Origin: Purshia tridentata
Lineage: Eukaryota; Streptophyta; Magnoliopsida; Rosales; Rosaceae
Assembly: GCA_003254885.1 (NCBI GenBank)
Contig: QANT01003736.1
Location: forward strand, 1 to 28,320
Direction: 5' to 3'
DNA: 28,320 bases
Under the pieces are notes generated by a model. That model was not told the DNA's origin. It ran no database searches and was given only the letters and a program-made list of their open reading frames with translations. Positions 8,161 through 18,494 of this stretch are shown piece by piece; the first letter of the stretch is position 1, and each line of letters opens with the position of its first letter. A program made the translations under genes and the position numbers.

Positions 8161-9322
8161 TTAGATATCATCATTCCCTAGGCTCTCCGTGACAAACCTG
8201 TAGTCCTCATCATCAGATGAGTGGTCTTCAGGAGTGGATAGAGCATCTTGAATAAGTGCATTTAACATGCCACGGGGAAGATCCTTGTTCTTTTCTTTTA
8301 GAATTTTGATGTGTTCCATTATTGAGTCTTTTAGACCCTTGTCTTTTTCCTTCCCTTTATCCTTTTGTTTGGATGACTCTGGTTGGGCCAGATTAATTAA
8401 CTTAATTCTGAATTTTGAAGGGTGAAAGTGAAAGGTATCAAATTTGTCCCACCACTTCACACAGATTGACCGCACCAGCATAGGGAGATGCTCATTTTCG
8501 TCCTCACCAGGGCCTGAGATGGAATAAGTCCACTTGACGATCCAACAGAGGTTGTATAGTGCATATAACCATAAGCTCATTAGCCATGGTTGCACCGTGT
8601 TGGTATTGGCCATAGCAAACCTTGACAGGCAATCGTTTAGTTGAGCTGGAAGGATAGAATCAACTGGACCCCAAATGGAAAACCATGAGATAAACCAGTT
8701 TGGGAAGAACGTTGGGGTTTCCAAGGTTTGGAACCTTATGAACCAAGAATGGGTATATCCTTCGTTCTGGATTATGAGGACATGTCTCCATGCTTCTGAG
8801 TAATCCCTGTAAGTAAAGGAAGGAGGACTGATCTTTTTATCAGTGAAGTAGACCCTGGCGACACTATCGGCAAAGAGGTCATAGAAATCCAACAAGCATT
8901 TTACCCAGACTCTTTAGGCTCTTTCTGGGGTTCTAGAGCTTCTTATTAATCTTCCAAGAAATGTACCTAAGTTCTTCGTCAATCTTCATTTTCACGTAAC
9001 CCTTTTCATGCTGCTGTTCGGCATTGAGCCTAATAGGACCAGCTAGTACGAGATTATGAAATCTTGACTGAGAATAGGTTTGATTCTTGGGACACTTACC
9101 CTCATGAGTGAATTTGCCACAGTAACGGCATTTTCCATATCTTAAGGACCTTCTTTTGATTGCACTTTTGGAGATTCCTTCGAAAGGTGGCCTTTGCTCC
9201 TCTTGGCGCCACTTTTTCCTCACCTCATTGCTTGAGAAGAAAATCTTCTCCCTTATCTCCGTAGGCAGATAAGGTTTTGCGAAATACAAAGTACACAAAA
9301 GGTTGAAATCAAATGGGTGCAT
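8161..9322 (-). pseudogene. Viral ORF2 (lineage B), minus-arm copy, function unknown
   Basis: It opens MHPFDFN at 9322 and is open to a TAG at 8935-8933. It includes C-R-Y-C-G-K-F-T-H-E-G-K-C (about 9130-9095), a CX2CX4HX3C zinc-finger-like motif. The second part (8895-8161) is in another frame and runs to the natural TAA, through the same W-rich and lysine-rich regions and acidic C-terminus as the plus arm. About 0.3 kb of central coding sequence present in the plus arm (about 5540-5900) is absent here, so this copy is internally deleted. It directly follows a truncated RNase H. The function is unknown for the family; nucleic-acid binding is only suggested by the zinc motif. Confidence 0.75.
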
Positions 9323-9375
9323 CCAGTTCTTTAACGCCTAACCGGTAAAAGGCCATTTTACTTTCCTCAATTTTG

Positions 9376-11100
9376 TTGGGCTCCGTTCCAAACTCCTGAG
9401 GTGAATCGGACCAACTGTTCATCATTTGAGTTTGGGCCTCTTTGTTTTAGAATTCCACCATAGCCCAAATCTGATGCATCTGTTTCCACTATTTTAGTGG
9501 ACTCAGGCCTTGCTATGGATAAGCAAGGGAGCTCTTTAGCTCTAGCTTTAAGCTTTTGGACTGCAATCGTGTGCTAGAGGGTCCATTCAGATGGTTTCTT
9601 TTTCAGTCTCTGGTACAGTAATCGGCTTTCTTGGGCCAGATCCTTGAAGAAGTCAGTAATGTAGTTTAGACTTCCAAGGAACCTCTGCAGCTGCGTCTTC
9701 TCCTTCAATTCGTCAGGAAATTTATCAGCAAATGCAATAGCCCTATCAATAGGAATAATTGTACCTTGGTAAATATGGTGGCCTAAAAACCTGACCCTGG
9801 TTTGGAATAGTTCCATCTTTTTAGATGAAATCACCAAACCTGCCTTCTCCACAGCTCTTAAGAAGATTCTCAAGTGCTTCAGATGTTGATCGAAGGTGTT
9901 GGAGAAGATCAGCACATCGTCAATGTAGACAATAGCAAACTCTGAGTAGGCGTTGAACACCTTGTTCATGATGTTTTGGAACTCAGATGGGGCATTTTTA
10001 AGCCCAAATGGCATGACATTCCATTCGTAATGTCCAAATGGAACTGTGAACGCTGTTTTGTAGCGCTCTTCTTCCTGTATCTGGATTTGCCAATATCCAA
10101 ACTTCATGTCGAACTTTGAGAAAATAGTGGCGTTGTAGAGTCGCCCGAGTAAGTCCTTCTTATTGGGGATCGGATACCTGATCCACCTCAAAGCCTTATT
10201 TAAGGCTTTGTAATTAATGACCAATCTTGGGACGCCTCTCTCAATTTCTGCAGCCTTCATGACATAAAAGGCTGGGCAACTCCATGGAGACTTACTTTCT
10301 CTTATCAGCCTTCTTGACAAGAGATCTGCTACTTCCTTCTTACATGTCTCCATTAGCTCACTATTCATTTGTATAGGTCGCGCCTTTGTAGGGATCATGG
10401 TGGCTTCATCGAACCCTGGTTCATACGGGAGTGCCACCGAATGCTGGTTGCGATCCCAAAATGTATTAGGATGGTCAGCGCAGACCTTCTGTAGGAACAT
10501 CTCCTTTAGATGCTCAATTTTTCTTTGGTTTACTGGCACTTTTAGTGCCTCTTCAGCCCTCTTGTACCGTAACTCCTCTTTTAAAGAACAAAGGAATTGC
10601 TCCTTACCCTTTAGGAGTTGGATGGCTGTCACATATTTAGCTTGAGGTTTCTGGATGAAGTCAAAAGTTACTTCAATTCCATCTACCTTAGCCTTCAACC
10701 CATGGCTGTCCACCCTGAGAGTATTGGTTTGATACAGGGTCTGGAGGAAGGTATTACCAAGGATACAAGAATCTTTTAGATCCTTGACCAAAATAAATTG
10801 CACTGGCAGACAAACACCATTGCTGCAGACTGCTGCATCTGGTAGCTTGTACTGGATCTGCATTCTCCTTCCATTAGCTGCTCTGAGTGTCTGGGTTGTT
10901 TTTGTAAAGTACCTTGAAGGTACCAAGCCTTACTGGAGACAATTCAGATCTGCACCTGAATCGATTAGTGCAACAGTTGAGAATTGAAAACTGTTCTGGA
11001 CCTGAATAGTGACCTCTACCAACCATCGTTGGCCATAAATACACTCGATCTGGGGAATAGATCCTAAAGCATTCACTTCAGGTTCATTGATTACTATCCC
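9376..11100 (-). pseudogene. Caulimovirid protease, reverse transcriptase and truncated RNase H (lineage B)
   Basis: This is the 3' part of the minus-strand polyprotein frame. The aspartic protease active site IDSGADLNCLQ is at about 10965-10935, followed by a TAA (10932-10930). The frame is then open from about 10926 to a TAG at 9576-9574. The RT palm is clear: FDMKFGYWQIQ, MPFGLKNAPSEFQ, and the catalytic VYIDDVLIFS at about 9930. After the TAG the same frame continues into RNase H with ETDASDLGYGGIL (about 9495-9455) and ends at a TGA near 9378, so most of RNase H is missing. Further stops in the linker upstream (TAG at about 11146, TGA at about 11134) are in the same frame. No frameshift was seen in this part. 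A Ty3/Gypsy origin is rejected because the same frame carries an MP and ends without integrase. Confidence 0.9.
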
Positions 11101-11190
11101 CTGTCTTTTAGTTCCTCACTCCCCTGGCTCCTAGGCATCGAACTCCATGAGCTCCTTCCAATCTTCTGCCTCATTTTCAGGGCTTGCGTC

Positions 11191-13518
11191 CTAGGCCATT
11201 TCCAGAATATTTATTCTGGTTTTCAACTCCTTCAACTCCGTTTTGACTTGCTTAATTTCGGCTTGCAAGTCTTGGACTATTACTTCTTTCTGGAGTTGTT
11301 TAGCCTGAACTCTTTCTACTATAGCTTTGTAGCTATAGGGGGCTGTTGGCCTTTTAGGCTGCCTTGGACTCTGGATCTCCTGAGCTTGTTGCTCTTTAAG
11401 AGCATTCAGAAAGCCCTCAATGGCTTCTCTTTTCCGAGCTGGATCTTGGATGCCATCAATTAGATCCAGAGTGAGGTTGTCATTCTTAGTGAGCACCCTG
11501 ACACACCCGCACTGTTCCTGCTCGTCGCCTGATGAGGTTTCTTCCTTTGAGGAAGTCTCCTCTTCGTCGATGAGCTCGGCCAAATCATCTGACGAGTCAT
11601 CAGATGTAAGGAATAAGTGATAGAGTGAAGCTTTTAGCTCCTCACTTATTTCCAAAGCATTAATTTTTTCTTTCATATGGCACTCATTTTTGTAGTGCCC
11701 AACCTTCCCACACTTGTAGCAGACTGGCGGCTTTCTTGAAGTCTGCCCTTTATACTTTCTCTTCTCTGGGTAGGCTTTTCCCTTGCTAGGGGTTCTTCTA
11801 GGTTGTTCTTCCCGTCTGCGATACTTGTACTAAGGCTTCTTGTGAGAGTCCCAAATAGCCTTGGGCTTCTTTTTCTTTTCCGCCTTCACACCTTCTAGGC
11901 CAAATTGTTCGCAGAAGTCACCTAGTTCTTTTCCCTTCATGGCGCGCTGCTTCTCAATCTGCCTTTTCAGCTTCATGTCTGTGCATAGCGCTATTCCTTC
12001 TGCACATATGTGACTATTTAGCTCTCCAAATGTGACAGAATTGTAGGGAATTATTCCTCCATAGACTTGTTTTAGTCTACTTCGGACTTTCTCAGCAAAC
12101 ATCGGCGGGAGGCCTGATATGTACTTCTCCTTCCAGAACTCAGAATGACAATCATTCCTGGTAAAGAACTTTGTCATAAAAGCGTCTTTATACCATCGGA
12201 AGTGTGACAGTGTCTTGCACCTGAGATTTATCAGGATGTCTTTGGTACTCTCTAGGTAAGCCTTTTCATCGCTAATGAAATGTCAAAGCAGAGTATAGAC
12301 CAGTGTATTGACCTGGTCTCCTTCATAGACTACCTCCATTCCAGTATCTACTTCTCGTTCACTTGTCAGGATTTGCACCTGAAAAGCTTCTGGGAGGTTG
12401 TCCCACCAACCTTTGAGTTGGCCTGTAAAACCGGCAATGAGTAGACATGCTCTGTGCCTCTCATCTGAAATGAAACTGCTCGCTCGATAAGCAGTTGCTT
12501 GCATCAACATTTGTCTAAATGTCTCTGCAATCTAGTACCCCGTTTTGCCGTCTATGTTCCACTCAGTAATAGCTCCTCCATCAAAGACTCTTGGCTCTCC
12601 ATTTTCTTCATACTGGAGATCCACTGGTGATGGTCGAGGGTAGTAATTTTTCGTTTTTCCCCTCTCAAGCCTATTAATTCCTTCTTTGGGAGCTTCATCC
12701 AGAGAATTTTCTCTGAAAGCCTCTTCAAGGTCTTCTATGTCAGAGTCTGCTTTAGACAAGACATTAATAGATCCTTTTCCCAAGCTTAACTTGGAAATTC
12801 TGCTTGTAAGTTCTTCTACTAGCTCTGTGCTAGTTCCTCCAAACTTGAACTTCGGATTCAACTTTGGTGGTGGCCTGATCAGTAGCTTTTCTTCTTTTCT
12901 CCTTTCTGGTAAGGCTGGAGAAACAAAGCTGCTTGTTTCCAACATCCTTTGGAATGGCACAGCCATTTTCTCGGGTGCTGGCCTCTTCCTTCCTCCTTCT
13001 ACCAGGTGTTCCATGGCTTCCTCGATCCTGGTAGTCTGTTCTCCAGTCGTCTGGAGGTGGAGGTTTGTGTAGTTCTGCTGGGCTGCCATAGCATCCATCA
13101 CTGAAGCCGTCTCCTTTACGTTGGCTTTGAATGGAATGGCCGTTGTCCCGCTGAACTCAACCGTCGTTGTCGGAGGATGGATTGCTTTTTCGACCTTTCC
13201 TCCCTGGGTTTTGAAGTTCTTGAGATTGTTACTCAAGACACATAGAGACTCTTTTAGCGCTTCGCTGCCATTTTCCGAAACATACTTATCGAACCAAGAG
13301 AAAAATGGAACATTTCTCTTAATCTAATACATATATTTCAGATATTTGAGGTGAGTAATAGTCCTCTCCTCCTTGCTGAAATTCTCGTGGTACCATCTCC
13401 TTTTAGGAGCATGGCATGGCCTCATGTACTCCCTGGTGAGCAAATCTTTATTTACTCTAAAGCCTTCTTCTTCTTTAGTGAGTACATTGATGCTGGGTTC
13501 GTAGATGGATCCCTCCAT
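11191..13518 (-). pseudogene. Caulimovirid coat-protein region (lineage B)
   Basis: Same frame as the movement protein, with stops at 13324-13326 (TAG), 12532-12534 (TAG), 12283-12285 (TGA), 11830-11832 (TAG) and 11191-11193 (TAG). In order: a basic N-terminal region, YYPRPSPVDLQYE just before the core (about 12650-12610), IAGFTGQLKGWWDN (about 12435-12395), and FWKEKYISGLPPMFAEKVR (about 12140-12085). A lysine-rich segment follows, then the CCHC knuckle C-Y-K-C-G-K-V-G-H-Y-K-N-E-C at about 11722-11683. An acidic serine-rich stretch with coiled-coil-like K/E-rich helices (11676-11191) comes after. The knuckle and core motifs are those of caulimovirid capsid proteins. Lineage A at 2970-4514 is a diverged homologue. 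Confidence 0.88.
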
Positions 13519-13536
13519 GTCGGAGAAGGTAGGCTC

Positions 13537-14352
13537 CTACTGTCTGTACGTCGGATGGGCAATCGGGATGGATCCTTCCACCGTAAATCCATCCAAGGTT
13601 GGACTTTTAGTCCTTCCCTCAAATTGGAAACTCCTTCGGGTATCAGTACTTCTTCTGGCGTCAGAATTCCTGGCGCTAGAGCTGGCAAGGCTGATTCGAG
13701 CTGATCTACTAGTCGAGAATCGGATCTCAACCTCTCCATCTTCTCCTTGGATGATCTGCTCCAAGTCATGGCTTTGTCTTGGCCTTGGGGGTACTGCTGA
13801 TGGTAATACCCATTGATCTGGTAACTGGACATCATTCCAATTAATTGATTTTTGAAAGACCACATTAGCTTTCTTCAGATCTGCAACAAAGAGGGTTGTT
13901 TTTCCTCTTGGCTAGAGGCTTTTAGCCCCTGGGCTCACCGTTGTCATTACTTTGTAGTAGACTCGATAGATCAAAGCCATATTTTCTGAGCCTTGGATCA
14001 TATCAAATCCTTGAGATTGCACGTTCAAAGATAGAGCCTTTAAGACTCCTGGGTCAGTCAAAGAGACTGAGCAATTGGGGAAACAGTTGAAAAATACTGG
14101 GCCATCGCACAGTGATGATTCAACTATCCCTAGAAGCGAATCAGTAAACTTGTTGTGTCTGGTGTCGCGAACACAAACAAGTACAGACGTATTTAGTCCC
14201 GTCCTAGTGAGTGGTTTTATACCCACCTGTACCAATCCAATGTGGAGGTACCTGTATTTCCGGGCTACATGCTGTTGTAGCATTTCTGGGGTGAAAAGTT
14301 GGAAATCTTCTAATGTATCCACGATAGACTCCTTGTTCTTACTTTGCAACAA
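13537..14352 (-). pseudogene. Caulimovirid movement protein (lineage B)
   Basis: A 30K-type movement protein with YLHIGLVQVGIKPLT, TSVLVCVRDTRHNKF and LGIVESSLCDGP (about 14255-14090). The C-terminal part, after a TAG at 13914-13912, continues in the same frame (INWNDVQLPDQW) to a TAG at 13539-13537. Compared with lineage A, roughly 40 N-terminal codons are missing; homology is lost near 14352, where a degenerate repeat begins, so the true start and the primer site are gone. By eye it shares around 60% of residues with the lineage A protein in the core. Confidence 0.87.
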
Positions 14353-14362
14353 AAAAATTGAT

Positions 14363-14518
14363 CCAGTATTCGACAGTTAAGTACTGAAATGGTGAAAACT
14401 ATTCGATGAACTCCGTCCGAAACACCTCATATTGTTCGACAATCAACTACCGAAACAGCATGAGGTTCAACATTTTCATGGAGAATTCACCCAGTATTCA
14501 ACAGTTAAGTACTGAAAT
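14363..14518. repeat. Degenerate ~32-base tandem repeat, cut by the LTR insertion
   Basis: Five loosely matching units begin TTCGAC, TTCGAT, TTCGAC, TTCAAC and TTCAAC, most with a GAAA block about 15 bases later. Starts lie at about 14369, 14402, 14434, 14465 and 14498. The first and fifth units share CAGTTAAGTACTGAAAT. The array stops at the retrotransposon boundary at 14519. Confidence 0.5.
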
Positions 14519-16536
14519 TGACAGGACCCTCCCCGAGTTCCACCCTTGAACTCGGGGTGATCCTGCGGGAATCCAATGTCAAGGAAAATCCTACCGAAAA
14601 TTCGGCAGAACCTCCCTGAAATTGGACTAACCCTGGATTTCCTTTCTTTAGCAACCTGTAAATCACACTTCTAATCCAGCTTCCCTACCACAAACAGGGG
14701 TCTCTGACCCAAATTCATAACCACAGGAAAATAAGATAATGTTCGTACTAATAACAGTGATGTTTACACCGTGGTAGTCCAACTACTAAAAATAGCAAAA
14801 TTAGATAATACGTTAGGGGGGGAAATTTACAAGTTTCTACAGTCTACGGAATCCTCGACGCGTCTCCTGCTCGACCGCTCCACCGCAGTTACCTGGGGGA
14901 AATTTTAAAAGAAAACCACAAGAAGTAAACGTGAGACAACCCAGTGAGTGGACAAAAATAAAATAGTTTTTACAATTAACCGAAAAATTTACATAAGGAT
15001 CGCACAAATTTTGCATGAAAACCCCCAGTTTTTCAAATGGATTTAAAATGTTCGTTAACAAATCATTTGGACAAAACTCGTAAAATACTCTATGATTTCT
15101 CAATTTGAAAGAACGAAAATTTCATCATGCAAACTCCAAGATTTTCCCCGCATAAACAAAATCTTGAGATTTAAATCAAATATTTCATTCGCTCCCAATT
15201 TTCCCCGTATAGCCTGCCGTACATGCGCAGGGCCCATAACCTGCCATACGCATGCAGGGCCAATAATCCTGCCGTACATGCGCAGGGCCTACGACCTGCC
15301 GTACGCATGCAGGGCCAATATCCTGCCGTACATGTGCAGAGCCAGGGTCTGTCATACACATGCAGGGCCAAATACCTGCCGTACGTGCACGCAGGGCCGC
15401 CCCCAAAGGGCAAAGCATCCCGACACACGGCCCAAAGCCTATGTGTGTGCCGTGATGGGTCCCAAAGACCTATATAACTCCAATGTCCAGAACGGGTACT
15501 AAGTGGGTGCTTATTAAAATCCAAAACCGTCCATCCGAAATCATTCGCAATGAAATTAAATGATTCATTTGAAAACTTTCTTAAAACTATGGAGAAATCG
15601 ATAATTGTTCCCGAAACTTTACTTGAAAGTCGTTTTCCCAGAACCTCAAACATAAATAAAAGTGATAAGAAATATTAATCCGTCTAACATATTTAGTAAC
15701 GATCGAGATCCCGAAATCAACATTGATAAATGAAATTCATGTCCAAACAACCCACAAGATAAATAAAATTCAACTGTAAAATAAAATAAACTTTAAATAA
15801 AATAAAGTCCACTCACAGTCAAGGAGTCTAGTCTCGTTGCTCGGCTGGGTCGCCCTCAATCTCGGGTGTCGTCCCTAAATGGGCAAGAAAACGCCGAAAA
15901 AACTGGCCGGAAATTGGAGGTTGCAGCGGCTGGTGGTGTCCTCTCCGAGCAGCGGCGCGCGCAGGGGCTAGGCGTCGGCGTCGTGGGTCGTGGCGAGCTG
16001 GCGACGGCGGGAGGTGGCCGGTCGGTGGCTGGGTGTTGGTCAGAGCAGCTGGACGGGAGGGAAGGGTATCATGCGAAGGGAAGGGGAGAGCTGATGTGCG
16101 GGCTGGGAGGGGGAGAAAGACATAAAAAGAAGGGAGAGAGATTTCCAGAAAAATCTGGAATTTTTAAGGCTAAGTCACTTTATTTACCATTTTGCCACTC
16201 CCTTCACACGTCCATAACTTACAAACCGTAACTCCGTTTGACGCATACTTCGTGTCTACGAACTCGTGGAGTCGAGCTCTACTTAACCACGTCAAAGTCC
16301 ACTCTAAGGGCCCTATAATTCAAAAAGTCAACTTTTGGGTCCTTTGCCACGTACAAAAGTTTCACACCGTCCCTCCAAACGGGACATGCCGCATGTCTAT
16401 AAACTCGTAAGCTCGAGGCCTTTCTAATGGACCCAAAGTCAAACATCAAATCCTATCCAAACTCAAAGTCAACCTTTGGCCCCAAAACCATATTAAAAAT
16501 TAAAAATTTTTACCTTACGGAGTACGGGTCGTTACA
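14519..16536 (-). repeat. 3' LTR of the TR-GAG-like element (complete)
   Basis: 2018 bases. On the sense (minus) strand it begins TGTAACGACCCGTACTCC and ends GGGTCCTGTCA, so it has the canonical TG...CA ends. It matches 18495-20374 over nearly its whole length by eye, with a divergent stretch around 16115-16195. A possible TATA-like TATATAGG lies on the sense strand near 15470, upstream of the tandem repeat. Open frames inside are not credible genes. Confidence 0.9.
15213..15398. repeat. Seven-unit ~27-base tandem repeat in the 3' LTR
   Basis: Units start at about 15213, 15240, 15268, 15295, 15322, 15348 and 15375. They mostly read CCTGCC..TAC....GCAGGGCC. Odd units tend to carry GTACATGCGC and even units TACGCATGC, giving a 54-55-base alternating pattern. 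GCATGC-type palindromes recur. Confidence 0.85.
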
Positions 16537-16549
16537 ATCTCCCCCCGTT
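16537..16549 (-). promoter_or_regulatory. Polypurine tract of the TR-GAG-like element
   Basis: On the sense strand AACGGGGGGAGAT directly abuts the TG of the 3' LTR. It is preceded by CGAGGACGAAATTTTTTT, a 3' end common in plant Ty3/Gypsy elements. This tract primes plus-strand DNA synthesis. Confidence 0.85.
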
Positions 16550-17112
16550 AAAAAATTTCGTCCTCGAAATTTTCACACATGGTGATAATCTAGTTCTCAA
16601 GTTCCTTAATTTCTTCCTTTGTTCTTCACAACTATAAGCCACCACGCTTCCGCTGCGCTACTCTGATTAAAAATCCCACTTAATTAACCAACAATTTCGT
16701 TAAACTCCCTTTAGTGTTTCTTTCCTAGAAAACTGTTTCTCTACCAATTTACGTCATCTAACACGCTCCAACTACAAATAAGATATTCTTACATAAGCTC
16801 ATTTCCTTAAATTCATTCCTTTCAACCAACTAAGCCTTTTTATTCTCAATCACATTTTGTACTTAATCCAGCCTTAACCCAAACAAGTTTTCAATATCTC
16901 AATTCCATCATAAAAAGGATTTCCATTGGCCTTCCTTACTGTTCCATAATCAATATCACGCTTATCTCCCCCAAAACTATTACTTAGGATCTTAGTTAAT
17001 TCTCCAATTGACTTTAGATTATACTTAAGCTTCTCTAATGTCAAACAGAGCAAGTCTAAGTGAGACAATAAAGTGCATACTTAACAAATACGAGCCTGTC
17101 ACCCAAACTAAA
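16550..17112 (-). other. Non-coding interior between gag and polypurine tract
   Basis: AT-rich DNA that takes the place of pol in this element. A 64-codon frame at 16874-17068 has no recognisable features. No protease, RT or integrase motif is seen in any frame. Confidence 0.6.
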
Positions 17113-18396
17113 TCACGTACCTAAAATGACGTCTGGAGAAATGGATGCCCGCTGCTGGGTCATGGTAAAGACTCTGCCCTGAGCTCTGGGGCGTCCCTTC
17201 TGACCTCTCTGCGATGCTCCACCTCTACCAGAGACACTAGATTGAGCCCCACTGCTGGACGTATCGCCTACAGCCTGTGGCATGCCTTGCCTCCGACTCT
17301 GTGCGCTAGAAGACTGTCCCCGATGGGGAGCGGATCCCGAGGCTCCTCCATCGCCCTGTTGTAACAAAGGGCACTCTCTTTTGAAATGTCCTGGCTGTCC
17401 ACAGTGGAAGCACCCTGTATTATCTCCTTGGCAGGGTCCACTATGAAATCTACCACAACTTCGACATATAGTGTGGTGGGCTCCACCAATCCGACTACCT
17501 GGCTGTCTCCCCGAGTGTTCTGTAAATCTTGTCGGACTGTCCCGGGACTGCAAGTTTGCACACGGTCCGAGACTGATCCCTCTGCTACTACCAGAACCTC
17601 GTCTAAAATTTCTCACTCCACCACTTCCTGAAGAACTGGAGCTAAAACTACCCCTCTTGGATGCTCCCTGACTGGGTCCACCCACAATCGAGCTCTGCTG
17701 AAGATTTCGCCTTATTCCACTCCTGTTTCTCTCAACCAGGGATCTTTCTACCTTCATAGCAGCCTCCCTTAAATTTGCATAAGTGGAATGGATGGCTGCA
17801 GCAACTACTGTGCGAATTTCCTCTCTCAAGCCATCCTCAAATCGGGAGCATTTCTCTCTCTCGTTTGCCACCAAATGTGGGCAAAATCTGGCAAGCTCGG
17901 TGAATTTCCTCTCATGCTCCACTACAGACATAGATCCCTGCCTCAATCTCTGAAACTCTGCTCTCTTCTCATCACAATAAACCCGGGGATAGTACTGCTC
18001 GAAAAAGGCCCTTCTGAATCTATCCCACGTGATTTCGTCAGCCCCAAGTCCTACCTTTTCTGTCTCCCACCAAAGGTAGGCATCACCATCCAAAAGAAAT
18101 GAAGCTAAAACCATCTTCTCTTCTTCTGGGCATCTCATCACCTCAAAAATCCTCTCTAATCGCACTATCCAATCATTTGCCAATGCGGGATCAATCGTGC
18201 CCCTGAAAGTAGTTGCCCCAAGCCTATGGGCACGCTCAATACTGTAGTCTCCTTCTTGATGTCCTCTAGTGCGCACCGTAGTGGTCATAGCTTCAACTAA
18301 CCGATCCATGGACTGCTCAAAACCCGGAGCAGCCTCATCTTCACCCTCAGGAATTCTGTGGTGGTCCCTTGGCGGTCGGCCACGTCGAGGAGGCAT
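17113..18396 (-). CDS. Ty3/Gypsy gag protein
   Basis: An uninterrupted 427-codon frame. It starts MPPRRGRPPRDHHR and has a basic N-terminus, then a Retrotrans_gag-type capsid domain (about residues 60-215). Typical stretches are TFRGTIDPALANDWI, LDGDAYLWWE and RAFFEQYYP. A serine/glycine-rich basic linker follows, then C-R-S-C-G-R-F-H-S-G-P-C and a classic CCHC knuckle C-F-H-C-G-Q-P-G-H-F-K-R-E-C (about residues 330-350). A Q/S/G-rich tail ends at ISPDVILGT. In the cell Gag would form cytoplasmic particles that package element RNA. The frame is intact over 1.28 kb although pol is absent, suggesting recent mobilisation or selection on gag. The chromovirus (Tekay-like) affinity is inferred from the capsid and knuckle. 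Confidence 0.92.
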   Translation of the reverse strand: MPPRRGRPPRDHHRIPEGEDEAAPGFEQSMDRLVEAMTTTVRTRGHQEGDYSIERAHRLGATTFRGTIDPALANDWIVRLERIFEVMRCPEEEKMVLASFLLDGDAYLWWETEKVGLGADEITWDRFRRAFFEQYYPRVYCDEKRAEFQRLRQGSMSVVEHERKFTELARFCPHLVANEREKCSRFEDGLREEIRTVVAAAIHSTYANLREAAMKVERSLVERNRSGIRRNLQQSSIVGGPSQGASKRGSFSSSSSGSGGVRNFRRGSGSSRGISLGPCANLQSRDSPTRFTEHSGRQPGSRIGGAHHTICRSCGRFHSGPCQGDNTGCFHCGQPGHFKRECPLLQQGDGGASGSAPHRGQSSSAQSRRQGMPQAVGDTSSSGAQSSVSGRGGASQRGQKGRPRAQGRVFTMTQQRASISPDVILGT

Positions 18397-18479
18397 AATT
18401 TCCTATAAGAAAACAAGGAAGTTTTCTTTAAAAACAGGTATGCTCACTTGGTGCAAGGTTAGAGGAATCCTAAACCTAT

Positions 18480-18491
18480 GCTCTGATACCA
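18480..18491 (-). promoter_or_regulatory. Primer-binding site (initiator tRNA-Met) of the TR-GAG-like element
   Basis: On the sense strand TGGTATCAGAGC lies three bases after the CA end of the 5' LTR. It is complementary to the 3' end of initiator tRNA-Met, the usual primer of plant Ty3/Gypsy elements. Confidence 0.9.
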
Positions 18492-18494
18492 CAT

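Larger units (their letters stand above)
5150..9340. repeat. Large inverted repeat of viral ORF2-promoter-leader sequence
   Basis: The plus arm is about 5150-7443 and the minus arm about 7461-9340. The centre is GCCTTCTAGCC ... GGCTAGAAGGC around 7433-7471, with only about 18 unpaired bases. Both arms hold, from outside to centre, ORF2, intergenic region with TATA box, and leader ORF. Arms look highly similar by eye, mostly single-base differences. The plus arm has two extra blocks: about 0.3 kb of central ORF2 and the 84-base insertion. Transcription from either viral promoter would run toward the centre and into the other arm. Confidence 0.9.

Noticed and set aside
9574..10926. Assigning the RT frame to a Ty3/Gypsy retrotransposon
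   Set aside because: The same frame carries a movement protein and caulimovirid coat knuckle upstream, there are no LTRs around it and no integrase.
12686..13816. Plus-strand open frames of 100-130 codons
   Set aside because: They are antisense shadows of the viral coat and movement region, which has clear protein motifs on the minus strand.
13452..13865. 137-codon minus-strand frame overlapping the movement protein end
   Set aside because: The overlapping frame 13537-13863 matches lineage A movement protein residues and keeps the polyprotein register; this one does not.
15213..15398. CRISPR-like regular repeat array
   Set aside because: Units are contiguous and alternate without unique spacers, and the array lies inside a plant retrotransposon LTR.
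15092..15653. Overlapping open frames on both strands rich in CRAN/AGP or tandem Cys motifs
   Set aside because: They come from the 27-base LTR repeat array read in several frames and lack known domains; the same occurs at 19141-19656.
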